Positions 23,720-36,218 of a DNA stretch of 64,000 nt are shown here, one piece after another. The stretch lies in assembly GCA_008802785.1 (NCBI GenBank), contig VUYT01000026.1, positions 186,001 to 250,000 on the forward strand. The letters run 5' to 3'. The DNA is from Symmetrospora coprosmae. Taxonomy: Eukaryota; Basidiomycota; Cystobasidiomycetes; Symmetrosporaceae. The notes under the pieces are model-generated. The model ran no database searches. It was not told the DNA's origin and saw only the letters and a list, made by a program, of their open reading frames with translations. Position 1 is the stretch's first letter; each line of letters starts with the position of its first letter. The position numbers were made by a program, and so were the translations under genes.

Positions 23720-26482
23720 ATGTCTTCATCCGAGATCTACGAGGCCGACAAGGACGCCTTCAAGGCGCAAGTGCGCGAGAAGGACGCATCCCAAGCTGTC
23801 GTGCGCGACAGGCGCGTAAACAGCTCTGGATCCGACTTTGATGAGATTGACAGAGCCGACAGCAATGGCAGTAGTGGAGACGAAAAGCTACCTCCGAGCG
23901 ATGAAGTGGCAGACGAAAAGATGCAGAAGCCGAACCCTGACCGGAAATGGTGGCACACCGTCAAGGAGCCCGGCTCAGCCTTGCAGATCATCATTGCAGC
24001 TGCTCTCGCTATTGGAATCGCTGTCGGTGTTTCGGAGGCCACAGAGGTACCTCAGGCAGCGATCACTATACTGCTCATCCCGGGCAATCTGTGGCTCCGA
24101 GCCCTTACCTGCGTTGGTGAGTCGACCACCCTGCGTCTCCCGCTCATCGCACGTTGCTTACTATGATCCCGTCTACTAGTGCTGCCAATGAGTAAGAATG
24201 CCCCGCAGCTTACGTAGCTTCCAGCTTCTTGGAACTGACGACTGCGCCTCACCAGTTGTCGTCGCTATCGTTTTGGCCATGGTGCGGCTCAGGGAGATCA
24301 GCAAGGCTGGGCCGAAACTCGCCAAGTGGACCATCGGATACTACATTTCTACGACTCTGCTTGCCATCGGTCACAGCACAATCATGACTGCCTTTGTTTG
24401 GCGTAACGTCTTCATCGAGATGGACGCCGATTCTCTGGTCGTCTCGGACGGTCAGCAGGAGGTTATCGATGACAGGTCTTCGGTCGATAGTGAGCGTGCC
24501 CGCAAACTTCAATTTTCAATTTCCCCATGCCGCTTAGTGAAGAACTGGACTGACTCGCACTCTATCCCCCTCATCTCAGTTCCTCAAGTCGTGACCGGTG
24601 GGGAGCAAGCTTCTGCGTATGTTGTTGCCACAAACGCAGGATGCTGACTGCTTTTATTGCCTTGGCCATCTACACTCACCGGTTCAAGAACTCGTGAATT
24701 CCTTCGTCCCGAGAAATATCGTTCAAGCACTCGCCGAGAACTCCCTTTTGGCAGTCCTGGTCGTGTCGGCAATTGTCGGATATCTGGTCAAGCCGAAGGG
24801 CCTGATTGTCAGACTCGCGCAGGAGGTTGAGCTCATCGTGACTGTGATCAGTGAGTTGAGTCTGCTCACGAGTAGCCAGGCATGTCCAATATTGATGAGC
24901 GCGTATGATGTCGCTGTGCAGTTACCGTCCTCATCAAGCTTGCTCCGATTGGTATCGTACGTCGCGGGATGTTCGCTTCGGCCCAGCGGCAAGCAGATAG
25001 AGCTGATACGACACCTATATGCTTCCCGTCGGCAGTTCTTCCTCATTCTGAGTCAGTAAACCGCAATGCCTACGACAGGCCATGGCCAGCTCGCACGCAG
25101 TCGATTCTTACGGCATGTGCTCTGATGCACACAGGCAATATGATGCGATTGAACATCGGAGAGATCGGGGAGAATATCGGCTATCTCATCGGCGGCGCTC
25201 TCTGCAACATGGGCATTCAGTGAGGAGTCGCAGCGGCGCGGCTGGCCACTTCGACTTCAGACTAACATAGCATCTCCGCAGCTTTCTAATTGTCATGCCG
25301 CTAATCTTCCTGGCCGTAACAAGGACAAATCCCTACGCCTACATGTTTAGATCCGTGTCCGCCCTGCTGGTAGCGTGGGGAACGGCTTCTAGCGCAGCCA
25401 CCATGCCCCTTACGCTCCGCGAAGCCAGGAAGAGAGGCAACCCTATTACTGTGGTCAAGTTTGTTGTCCCGTTGGGGACTCTCGGTAGGTGTCACGTCTT
25501 ATTGGCCTTTAGAAGACATGAGCGGCTATCGGCTGACGGCAAAGTGGCTATATGGCATTCGTTCGCAGTCAACGTGAGTCCAGGAAAAACTGGGCCAGCC
25601 ATGCCCCGAGCGGACGTATCGTTTCATGACTGACAACATCTGCTTTTGCATCCAGATGGACGGTATGTCAAAGTTGCGCCCCGGAAGTGCCGGTCCCATA
25701 GACCAGCTGACATCATTACTCCCATAACGCCTTGCGACGCTCTGCACGCACAGGTACCGCCATTTATTTCCCTCGTACGTTCGAGCTATCTCCTGCATCC
25801 TGTCATGAACACCTTTTCCCAGTTGGCATGCAATGCCTGACGGCTGACTGAGCCTCTATGGCATACTGTATCGCTCGCACAGTCGTTGTGAACTTCCTGG
25901 CAGCCACGCAGGTGCCGAAGTCATGTCTACGAGCGGGCTGAGTCGAGTCCAGGCTGATGTCTCGTGCCTGATAGGGAATCCGCCTCGGCGCTGTCGACTA
26001 CATCCTCCTCGTCATCCTCTCGACCCTGTCCAGCATCGGGACGACTCCCATCCCGTCTTCCAGCCTGGTTCTAGTCATCCTAATCGCCACCTCAGTAAAC
26101 GTTCCCATCACGGGGGCCTACGGATTGGTGACTGCGATCGATTGTGAGTTCGCCCTTCCCTCCCGTTGAGCTACACCAGCGCTGATTAGTTTATCTGCAC
26201 TGTTCTCTCCTCGACAGGGTTCCTCGACAGATTCAGGTGAAGTCCCATGATCTTGCTGAGGGTCTGAGCAAAACCAACTATGACTGACAATTCCTGCTAC
26301 TGCTGAGTAGGACCACGCTCAATGTGAACGGCGATCTCATGGGCTGCCGCATCGTGTATGCGTTGACCAAGATCGAGGACCCCGCTGACATGGACGAGAT
26401 GCACGGTGTCGATGCCATCGATGCTGGCCAGCGCGTTCTGTTCAAGCAGAGGCACGCTGAAGAGGGTATTGCAAGAGACTAG
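23720..26482 (+). CDS. dicarboxylate/amino acid:cation symporter (DAACS/EAAT family)
   Basis: Sixteen exons: 23720-24116, 24180-24191, 24256-24489, 24580-24597, 24689-24850, 24922-24956, 25036-25051, 25135-25219, 25282-25484, 25569-25573, 25656-25662, 25754-25774, 25883-25911, 25975-26143, 26218-26236 and 26311-26482; 527 residues. Exons of 5 and 7 nt lie side by side and encode the core of the substrate/sodium motif (VNMDGTA). Other family marks are PRNIVQALAEN, the hairpin serine-rich loop equivalent (WGTASSAATMP), the second hairpin SSIGTTPIPSS and DWFLDRFRTTLNVNGD. An acidic hydrophilic N-terminus of about 80 residues precedes the first membrane segment. The protein should be a plasma-membrane importer of C4-dicarboxylates or acidic amino acids driven by Na+ or H+. 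The donor after exon 4 (GTGGGG) is weak and that junction is the least certain. Confidence 0.87.
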
Positions 26483-26602
26483 TATAGCACGACAAGTCAT
26501 ACACTTGCAGCAGGTTTTGTTGAGGTATACGACGCCCGGGATGGATCATAGAAGCGCTGGAAAGAGGGGACCATAGGACGGCCAAGTTCTGGGAGCATCG
26601 GA

Positions 26603-27639
26603 CTAGTCTAGCTGACCGCCCATGATGGGACAAGTGCTAACAGCCTGCCAAAAGTCGGTGCTGGACATGGCTCGTCCGAGTTCTTCTGCAGTCCTGGGCA
26701 GTCCCTCGACATTTTCTTCCATCATGAGCTCGGCCACCCACTGAGGCTGAGGTCCGCTCGCCGGCTTGCCAACGCCCTCGACCCCTCCATCGCCGAACCT
26801 GGAAGCCAGGTCCCACCAGTCATAGACGCGGAGGTCTGGGTGAAGTAATGTCAGCCCGAGTCTGGCATGCCTTGGGCAGGCGTACGCACCTGTAACGAGC
26901 CAACGCTGCCCAAAGACCTTGGGAGGCGCTCGCGATGTAGCCAGAATGGCACGCGCAACATCAATCCCATGAATCATGTGTATCGAGCCCTTGTTCTTGA
27001 GCTGTTCCTTGGTCCCCGCGATCCTGCTGACGTATCTCCGCATCGAGCGGCCGCCGCCCCACAGCCCGCAGAGGTTCAGGACTGTTGTGAGCGTTCCTTC
27101 CTTCGCAGTGTGCAGCTTGAGCAGCTCTTCTTCGGCGGTTGCGCGCTCGTTGGTTGTGCTGATGGGCGAATGCCTGTCGATCCAGGCTGATGAAGCCTCT
27201 TTCTCGTCTGCGGGTGCGAGGGTCGGTCCGCCGTCCCAGATGCCCGTGCTGCCGAGCTGAATGAAGCGGACGTCTTGGACGCGCATGTGCGTCTGGTGGT
27301 ACAGCTTGACGAGCCGCTCCGACCCGCCAGACAGGTAGATAGGAAAGACGATGAGTACGCAGCGCGCTGCAGGGAGTGCCTCGAACGGTCTCTCGTCATC
27401 GGAAGCTGGGTCGAAGGCGAACTTGATGGATCCGTTGCGGCCATCGCGGGTGGTCGAGGCGTACGAAAGCTTCTCTTCGCGCAGAAGCGGTACGAGAAAG
27501 TCGGCTGTCCAGCCTGTGCAGCAGATGGGGCGAGGTCAGGTCGATAAAGTGGAGAAGCCTGAGGATCTCTCTCACCCGCGCCCAAGATCAGGACGTCGAC
27601 GGGACTGTGGCCCGAACCGTCGCCTGCATGCTGACACAT
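26603..27639 (-). CDS. NAD(P)-binding Rossmann protein, epimerase-like
   Basis: Three minus-strand exons, 27639-27576, 27513-26890 and 26835-26603, 306 residues. The first splice rebuilds a Rossmann glycine motif, VDVLILGAGWTADFLVPLL, right at the N-terminus. Later elements are STTRDGRN, CVLIVFPIYL, the QLGSTGIWDG strand, the NLCGLWGGGRSM segment and MIHGIDVARAILA, a pattern of atypical/extended SDRs such as the YeeZ-like NAD-dependent epimerase/dehydratase relatives. A canonical YxxxK is not obvious, so catalysis is uncertain. The gene is convergent with the symporter, 120 bp away. An ATG 51 nt upstream (27690) is an alternative start. Confidence 0.72.
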
Positions 27640-27917
27640 TGCCGCGTATCCCTTCGAGTTGCGTGCAGTTCCGAGGCAATGCGAGAACATGGGTGGGACT
27701 GTGTTGCGCGGAGGCCGACGTCAAGGCTCGGGAGTCCCGAAGCTGTTTGGAATAGGAGGTGGCGTCGATGGAGGGTCCGGCACCAACATGGCCGTGCACA
27801 CACAGAGGTGAAGCCATAATGCTCAGGCGGCTCGCATCTGACATCTTACTGCAGTATGGCGCGCAGCTGTCCACGACAAAGGGAAGAGCGGGCTGAAGCT
27901 GCAGGCCACTGGCACCC

Positions 27918-27952
27918 GCGACTGCGACTGCGACTGCGACTGCGACTGCGAC
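27918..27952. repeat. GCGACT hexanucleotide repeat
   Basis: About six tandem GCGACT units within the otherwise featureless 27640-28026 upstream region of the trehalase gene. Confidence 0.85.
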
Positions 27953-28026
27953 GATGCCTAACACCGGCCAGAGGTTGCCTTCCTGCCTTCCCCGAGCTAG
28001 CATCACAGACAGAGACAGCTGCGGCC

Positions 28027-30961
28027 ATGTCGAGCTACACGTCCAACGCATCCAACGACTCGCTCCACCTCCCCGGTCACGCTCATGGGATCCAGCTCGA
28101 CGCCCAGCAGTACTATGCCAACGGGAACAGCAATGGCAATGGCCAGGCCAACGGGTCAGGACTCGTCTTCAAGGACAGGCACGTCAACAAGGGCAGGACG
28201 TACTCTGCCTCCATGGCCGGCGGCGCTGCCTTCAGGAAACCCAACCACATGGGCGAGGAGCGCGTCGAGCTCCGACGCCGGTTGTCGCACGGTGCGTCCT
28301 CAGAGAGACGACCCTCAAACGGCCTGGACATAGCAGACAGGCTTCGACACCTAGCTCATCCTCTTCTTCACCATCTTCTGCACGCAATATCGCCCAGACG
28401 AACCCTCGTACAAGCCGCGCAAATTCCTGGTAGACGTTGAAGAGACGATGCGGATTGTTCTCGAGCAGGAGGACACGGATGGCAACTTTCAGATTGCAGT
28501 CACAGACAGCGGACCAAAGGTGCTCGCACTGGGAACTACGGCCTCGAATGGATACCGCACTTTTGACGTGAGTGTCTGTGCTGCTTCGCTGCCCGGCGAC
28601 GATGGCCCCTTCGACCGACGCGTGACCTATCTGCCCCTTTGTTATCACCTTATCCCGCCGCCATCTCCGCTGGCCTCGCCTTTGCCATGCCTTATCTCGC
28701 ATCGGCCTTCCTCGTGATACATCCTGCGCCATGCCGTCCGTGCACAGATTCGAGGGACGTACATGCTGTCGAACCTGCTACAGGAGCTCGCCCTCGCCAA
28801 GGACTACGGCCGCAAGCACATCGTTCTCGACGAAGCCCGACTCAATGAGAACCCAGTCGACCGCCTTTCCCGCATGATGTGCGCTGCGCCGATGTCCCGC
28901 TCGGCCTGTTCGCTAGCCCAGCGCTGAACACAGCTCCTTGTCTCCGACCCATGCAGCCGCAACCTCTTCTGGAACGGACTCACACGCCGCATCGATGGCG
29001 ATGGCCTCGAGGTCATCTGTGCCGACCCAAAGAACCGGTCCAAGAGCCTAGCACCCCGGATCTACGTGCCTATCGACGAGCCAGAAATGTACGAGTACTA
29101 CAAGGCTGTCGCGGCCGAAAAGCCGCACCTGAATCTGCAGGTCGACCTCCTGCCTCGAGAGCTCACGGCAGAATACACAAGGAGCCTAAATGACAAGCCG
29201 GGAATCCTCGCACTCGCCATGGAGAAGGTCAAAGACGAGAACGGCAAAGACACCCTTCGTGGTATTCCATTCGTCGTGCCCGGCGCGCGCTTCAACGAGC
29301 TCTACAACTGGGACTCGTACTTCATCTCCCTCGGACTCCTCATTGACGGCTTTGTGGACCTTGCCAAAGGCATTGCGGACCATTTCTGCTTCGAGATCAG
29401 TGGGTCGATGTCAGCTATGCTCCTGGTAAGAGTCCTGCTTACCGGAACGACTGTGCTTTCAGAACACTACGGCAAGATATTGAACGGCAACCGGAGCTAC
29501 TACCTCATGCGGAGCCAGCCGCCTTTCCTTACAGACCTCGCGCTCCAGGTCTACTCGCGCCTAGACCCGTCGACCCCGGACGAGAACAAGGCCTGGCTCA
29601 AAAAGGTGATCCAGTCCGCCATTCACGAGTACCACAGTGTCTGGATGGCCTCGCCCCGCCTCGACCCAGTCTCCGGCCTGTCTCGCTTCCGGTGCGACGG
29701 ACAGGGCATTCCGCCCGAGACCGAGGCGTCCCACTTCACCCACATCATCCAGCCCTTTGCGGATAAGCACGGCATCAGCGTCAACGAGTTTATCGAGCTG
29801 TACAACGAAGGCGAGATCAAGGAGCCAGAACTTGACACGTACTTCCTGCACGACCGAGCTGTCCGAGAATCGGGGCACGATACCACCTACCGCTTTGAGA
29901 AGCGATGCGCCAACTTGGCGACGATCGATTTGAACACGTTGCTCTTCAAGTACGAGGTGGACATCGCAACGGCGATCCGGGACGTGTTCAATGACGATCT
30001 TGAGCTCGAGCACGAGTTCACGCTCAGCTCGTTCCCTGCCGGGACAGAAGTGCCGTACGAGGGCGAGTACCCCCCGAGCAACTCAGCTCCCTCGTCCACG
30101 AAGGCGAAGCAGACGAGTGCCGAGTGGTTCGCACGCGCCCAAAGGCGAAAGCAGCTCATCGACCACTATCTCTGGAATGAAGGGCAAGGCCTCTTCTACG
30201 ACTACGACACCGAGAAGAAGAAGCAGAGCGTGTACGAATCCGTCACGGCTTTCTGGGCGCTGTGGTGTGGATGCGCTACAGATGAGCAGGCCGCAAAGCT
30301 TGTCAAGAAGGGCATCCAGAAGTTCGAGGTTGCTGGTGGGCTTGTATCGGGCACAGAGGAAAGCAGGGGTCCTATCGGCCTCGATCGACCGAACCGGCAG
30401 TGGGAGTGAGTGCGATCCGGACTAGCTGCTCATGCATGGCACATGCTGATACCCCTCACGCCTCTTCTGCAGCTACCCAACCGCGTGGCCGCCTCACCAG
30501 ATGCTCGCCTGGTGCGGTCTGGAGAGGTACGGCTATGCGCAGGATGCGCAGCGGCTCGCGTACAGGTGGCTTTACATGTACGTCATTCTGAAGGCTGGCG
30601 GGAATTCCGCAGTGATGGGGCTGACCTCTGCGACCGTTGGCGTAGGCTCACCTCGGCCTTTGCGAGCTTCAACGGCCTGGTGCCAGAGAAGTTCGACGCC
30701 GTCAATCTCTCACACAACGTCGAGGCAGAGTACGGCAATCAGGGTAAGCATTCTCGCCTGCTGTACTAGGTCACGAGCCTGAAGCTGACCTGATGACCTG
30801 CAGGCACCGATTTCTTCTGCGTGCCGCGCGAGGGCTTTGGCTGGATGAACAGCAGCTACGAGCTTGGCCTCACCTTCATCACGCAGCATCAACGACGGGC
30901 ACTGGGCGCCCTTACACCGCCAGAGACTTTCTTCAAGATTCAGCAGAAGCAGCCAAAGTAG
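28027..30961 (+). CDS. NTH1: neutral trehalase
   Basis: Eight exons, 28027-28291, 28398-28567, 28748-28878, 28957-29399, 29463-30405, 30473-30577, 30646-30743 and 30804-30961, 770 residues. GH37 signature 1 is [14 protein letters not shown] and signature 2 is QWDYPTAWPP, the latter created by the splice at 30405/30473. It hydrolyses trehalose to two glucoses in the cytosol. Regulatory features of neutral trehalases are present: a PKA-type site RRRLS at about residue 85-89 in the disordered N-terminus, right at the first intron, and the calcium-binding loop [12 protein letters not shown]. This predicts cAMP/PKA activation during germination or stress recovery, as known for yeast Nth1. No signal peptide occurs, which excludes the acid (secreted) type. 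Confidence 0.95.
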
Positions 30962-31518
30962 GCAGGGCCTCCTTGACCCTCTCGACATCCTTCCCGCCGC
31001 GACGCCTCGTGACATCAGACCTTGGCTCAACAACAAGTCAGCATCTCTTTCCGCGTCTATCCGTACCGTCCCGTCATTTCCACAGCATCATTAGCACGTC
31101 GTTCCTCCTTGTTCCCCTCGCAGCTCCCTTTTTACCCTTCTTCGCCACCCTGCGACTGTAGCATAGCATTGCAGTACTGTTCCTTCAGGCTAGTCTTAAT
31201 GCGTGCGGATGCACAAGCTTACCTTGCAAGCAGTGCTTGATGAGTTATGGGGGTCACTCGAAGCATGTAGCCCAACGTGCAACGCGGGCGTCTCCCGAGG
31301 GACGCCTTGCCAAGGGTGGACGCGCATGAGCAGCGGAGCCACGGATTGCTTTACTTGCTTCGCATCAATCCCAACAGAACTGCGCTTGTTCACCACGCTG
31401 AATTACTGCAGAGCCTCAGTATTTGACCCACATAGCTCTCTCGCTCTTCGCGCAACCTCTTCGCAAGCCAGCCAGACAGACGCGTCCGACCCGGCATCCC
31501 CCTCCTCGACCCGTCAAG
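30962..31518. other. intergenic
   Basis: 3' region of trehalase and promoter of the polymerase-delta subunit. Nothing else recognised. Confidence 0.4.
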
Positions 31519-33308
31519 ATGCCTCTGTCGGCGTCAAAGAAGGAGCTCCTGACACAGCGAGTCGTCTTCAACCACGAGATACTCACGCATCGCGTCGTCG
31601 CGCGCAGCTTCAAGGTCAATACGCTCGAGGCGAAAAGGTGGGCCAGGGCTTTCCTCTCTGGTGCCGGCGCGTCTCGGGCTTTCTGGGCTGACGGAAATGC
31701 GCGTAACAGCCTCCTGCGCGAGTTCCACACGGCCAGCGATGGCAGAACACACGCCACGCACATCGTGACGGGCTACATGAAGCAAGATGTCGTCTTCTTG
31801 CCCAATGGCGCAGCTGATCACGCCGGCGAACCGAGCCAGGCCAATGGGCATGAGGTGACCTCATCCCTCGAGAGCGCAGCCCCGAGCTCGCAGCCCGCGT
31901 TAAGACAGGTGATCGCAGACGCGGTAGATGGCGATACCACAATGAGCGGAGTAGACGGCTTGCCGGCGCAAGGTGGTGCCTCCACGAACGGCGAAAGCAA
32001 CGGGACAAAGCGGACCGAAAATGAGGTCCAGTGCATCGCGCTCATCCCGGAGGACGAGCTCGAGCGTATGTGTGCTTCGCGATTGTGCGCTCTTCGATGT
32101 GTGCTGATCAGGCCGAACCCGCTTGACTAGGACGACTGCCCGAATTCACCAGGGTCTTGTCGAACGAGATCTACAGCGTCGAGCCGAGCAAGCTGTCTGT
32201 ACGCTACGGTCACATCAAGTCCTTTCCTTGCGCTCACTAACGTACCTCCTGCAACCTTCCACCCGTGTCAGGATCTCGTCCTCCTAACCGATGCCAACCT
32301 TCCGGTGCTGCAGAACCCTGACATGGCCGCTATCGACGGGGCTGTGATCGGCACTATCGCGCATAATCGAAGCGATGCGAGAAAAGTGCGCACTGCCTCA
32401 GGTGGGCAACTTGTGGCTGTCGGAGCTGACCGCGGTCTTGCTGTGACGCCTCAGGTGGCTGGCAAGTCAGCAAAAGCGTCTAAGACAGCTTCGACCAGCA
32501 CGACCAAGCCCGATCTTAAGCGCAAGGCGTCTGAGGCCGAGGTCGACGCAACGAGCGCGTCGGCGAGCAAGGCGTCCAGCAGTAAGACAACAGCCAAAGC
32601 CGACAAAGACAAGTCCGCCACGGAGACACCGAGCTCGACGTCAAAAGGCAAGTCGAGCGGCACCGCAAAGACCACAGACAAGGGCAAAGGCAAGAAGAAG
32701 GATGACGCGGAGAAAAACGAGGCTATGGGTCAGGACGACGACGACGAGTATGCTGGCATGATGCTCGATGACGATGACCTCATGGCTGAGATGGACGGTG
32801 AGCATCTGCACTGGCATGCTGCAATGATCTTGCCCCCATGGTGCATCTGCTGATGGTTGGACGCGGCGCGCCCTCAGGCATCGATGGCGGCAAGGCTCCC
32901 TCATGCAAGAACAACGGGCCCTCGCCTGTTGTGCCCGATAAGGGCAAAGGCAAGTCCAACTCGAGCTCGGGTAAGAAGAAGACGCGCACCGTGACCAAGA
33001 AGATCGTCACCACGGACGCCAAGGGGAGGAAGCAGACGCGCACCGTCGAGACCGAGGAGGAGTACTCCGGATCGTCGGACGATGACACTGTCACTGTCGC
33101 AGCGAGCTCCTCCAGGGGCGCAGCTGCAAGCAGTGGGAGCAGCAAGCCAAAGAAGGAGAAGGAGGCTGCTGGTCCCGCCGCTGGCTCGAGCGGTAGCGCC
33201 GCGCCTTCCTCAAGCACGCAGCAGAAGAAGAAGCCAGCTGGCAAGACGGGAGACCAGAGCAGTCTCAAGAGCTTCTTCGGCAAGCCGAAGCCGGCCGCGA
33301 AGAAGTAA
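31519..33308 (+). CDS. cdc27: DNA polymerase delta subunit 3 (Cdc27/Pol32)
   Basis: Five exons, 31519-31637, 31710-32065, 32131-32198, 32272-32797 and 32878-33308, 499 residues. The N-terminal winged-helix part (ILTHRVVARSFKVN..., THIVTGYM) is that which binds the B subunit Cdc1/Pol31. A long lysine/serine-rich disordered middle with acidic DDDDEY follows. The last residues hold a consensus PCNA-interacting PIP box, QSSLKSFF, followed by basic GKPKPAAKK, at the expected C-terminal place. It tethers polymerase delta to PCNA in replication and repair. The first intron (31638-31709) is 72 nt with no stop in frame, so a retained form would add 24 residues; homology favours splicing. Confidence 0.88.
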
Positions 33309-33422
33309 TCTAGTAGCTTTCCGGCGGTTGCGATGCAAGAGGGCGGTAGTGTGTACAACGACAGACACTCTTGTCGAGAAATCTCCGCAATAGCGCTCGG
33401 CTGTCTGTCCACATACAGGCTG

Positions 33423-35879
33423 TCACAGAGGTGCCCAGTCGAATGCAGCTTCCTGCATCTTCTTCTTGCGCGCACTCCAGCTCGTGCGAGCCGGATCATT
33501 GTCCACCTCGCTCGAAGCCAATCTCTCGGCTGTCGATGCAGGTTGAGGCGTCCGAACCATCTGGTGTGTATTTGACCGACTAGCTGGACTCGCAGGCGTT
33601 GCGGACGTTTCCAGCAATGCCTGAAGTGGCTGTAGCGATTGAGCCAGCGTCGCGATTGTGCGCGAGTCTAGCTGTCCGGCAGCAAGACGAGCAGCCACGC
33701 GCTCCCTGAGCGCGTCAATATAGTCAAGCACTGTTTGACCTCGAGCTACGTTGTCGTCCTCCACCGGCTTGTTAGCCTCCGTCGAGCCCTCATCTCCAAG
33801 CGTGATATTCGACTTGAGCGCTGATCGTGTATGCTCCTTCTGCTGTCTTCTAGCCGTCTTGCGCCGCAGGGCCTCGTCCCGCAGAAGGTTATCTGTCAGG
33901 TTAATGACCAGCTTCGGTAGCTTTGTCGTCTCCGACGGTGCAGAGTCCATCGCCCGCTTGAGCGGTGGCGATGGAACGCCCAGATACTCGACAGGCCGGG
34001 AGTTGGGGATATCCAGCACGTGTTCGAGTAACCCGAGCGAGTCGAGCGCATTGTGAGCCAAGTTGAGGGTCTGCAAGGCGGGAAAGTGCGGTCCGCTCGG
34101 TCCTCCCGTGGTAGCCACGAAGAAGCCGTCATCGAGCTGGTTCTTGGCGAGGTCGAGCTCCTTCAAGTTCGCCAAGCGGCCGAAGGTCTCGAGAGGGAGC
34201 TGGCCTTTGATGTTGTTATGAGACAAGTCCAGGGAGGTCAATGCAGAGGGGAGAACGGAGAGGCGATCCGAAGAAAGTGTGGACGACGAGAGCCGGTTCC
34301 CGCTCAGATTGAGTGCAGCAAGCTTGGGGAGGAGCGCAGTATAGTCGGTCGGGTCTTCGCTGCGCTCGTGCAAGGCCGATCTCGTTGGTGCACCTTGTTT
34401 GATTGGCGTTGAAGGGAAGGTGGCCCCTGGTCACGGGTGACGAGGTCGAGTCAGCCTTGTCCGGTAGATGCGGGTACACGACGTCGGGATCCAACACACA
34501 GAAATCTTCACCAGCACTTGTATCAGGCGCGGTACTTTCGCTGCTGATGCTGTCCAGCGAAACGTCTTCGGCCCCGCCACCCGCTTCTCCGCCTATGCGC
34601 TCTTCCGCCTCTCTGCGCTTTGCAGTCTTCCTCCATCTGCGCACCTCCGCGTTCACTCCCTTCATCCTACCCTTGATCTGGGTCTGCCATCCCTCACATG
34701 GCCAGAGCTCTGTGAGCTGATTGCAGCTCAGATCCAGCTCCTGCAGATGCACCAGCGCGAGGATCTCGATGGGCCATTCCGTTAGTCGGTTGTTGGCGAG
34801 GTTGAGTCGCGAGAGATTAGTCAATGTTCCCAGCTGCGCCGGAAGAGGTGACGGGATGCGATTGTGGTGCAGGTCAAGCACCTCGAGGCTCGCAAAACCC
34901 GCGAGCGCCACGTCCAACCTGTCGAATTCGTTGTTTGACGCTTTGAGCGTCGTGAGTTCCGCAATCTCCCACCATGGTATGGACGAAGAGGGAGCGCTGT
35001 CTGTGCTGTCCTCGCCGTGTTGTGGCAGGGTTGTCGACAGCGAGAGGTGACGGGCTTGCTCGACCAGCGCGGTGAACGGCTTAGCTGGGCCCGAGTTAGA
35101 CGGGTGATAAGGTGATCCGCGTGGGACAAGGAACTCGTACACCAGTACGGGGATATTTGGCAGCGACCTAGAGCAGATGTTGAGCCGGCCTAAAATCCGA
35201 CGTATCAACACGAGCGGCGAAAGGGGCAAGACGCGTCGTCGTCAGTAGTTGTGCAGAGACTGGCGGATCCTCCAGAGCCGGGCAAGATCAGCGGCGTACC
35301 AGTTGTCTTTGCCTTCTCGATGGCATCAGAGAGGCTAGTCAGGCCAAACTCCAGCGAGTCGACGGGGCTGTCGAGGGGTAATACGGTGAGCGTGTTGACC
35401 GAAGTTCTTGAGGACGGTCTGCTGTGGGACTTCTCCAGGCCATCGTGGGAGGACAAGGAGGAGCGTGAACGGGTCGAGCCATTGAGATCCGCATCGCCGC
35501 TGTCATTGACGTTGTCGTTCCCCTTGGACGCGTCTCCATCTTCATGGGCAGCAGAGGATGCTGCCGCTGCAGCCGCCGCAGCCGCTTTCGCTCGTCGCAA
35601 CTCCGCAAGACGCGCCTTGACTGCAATTACCGCATGGATGCATTAGCACAGCATGCACGCATGCATGTCATGCAATACTCGATGAGGCGCGCCCTCACCC
35701 TGAGGAGACGCCTCGGTGGCTCGCGGCGTCCGTGGACTGGATGGCGTCGACGAGGCTGAGGAGGACTGCTGCTGCTGGACCACCACCCGGGCCGACAGCT
35801 TTGACCTGACTGGCGTGAACGGCCGGCCTGGGACGTGCACAGGGAATCCACTCGAGCCACTGATGTTGCTGCTGCTCAT
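33423..35879 (-). CDS. leucine-rich-repeat protein, LRRC40-like
   Basis: Minus strand; exons about 35879-35699, 35620-35261, 35189-34435 and 34364-33423, about 745 residues. The layout resembles LRRC40: a disordered N-terminus, a cap strand (RLNICSRSLPNIP), then IPWWEIAELTTLKASNNEF, where WWE before the first full repeat is characteristic, and LRRs such as LEVLDLHHNRI, LSRLNLANNRL, LQELDLSCNQL and later LTSLDLSHNNI and LKELDLAKNQL. The C-terminal 200 residues are helical and polar, ending KKKMQEAAFDWAPL. Function is unknown; LRRs usually mediate protein contacts. Two junctions are uncertain. The exon 2 donor (GTCTCT) is weak. Between 34340 and 34440 the frame changes and several phase-consistent splices are possible (a 70-nt intron 34365-34434, or a 35-nt one). 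Confidence 0.7.
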
Positions 35880-36218
35880 CTTGCCGTACGACCCCGTGGT
35901 ATCGCTGGCTGATGGAAGGGAAGGGCTGTTCCGAGCTCGCTGGACGTCAAAGCACGCTCAAGCACGCTGAATATCCAGCGGGCAGAGGGAATGGGCTCCC
36001 CTACTGATAGTGGAGTGCGCATGATGACCAACACAGATATACTCTCAGCACAGTCGCCCAGCTTCCCCTTGCCGGCGTTCACCGCCGGAAGTCGAGTGGC
36101 ATGAGGGGAAGTCTCAGAAGCATACATACCGCCTTCAGCATTGCAAGCATGGCTCGTCACTATACAGGCAGCGAGTGACTCTACAGACGGCTGGCATCCC
36201 TCACGACATCGCCTGACA
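35880..36218. other. intergenic
   Basis: Promoter of the LRR gene and 3' region of the membrane protein gene. No other signal. Confidence 0.4.

Noticed and set aside
23720-26482. Bacterial origin of the symporter by recent transfer
   Set aside because: Sixteen exons and EAAT-like motif details argue for an old eukaryotic gene; no compositional island is visible by eye.
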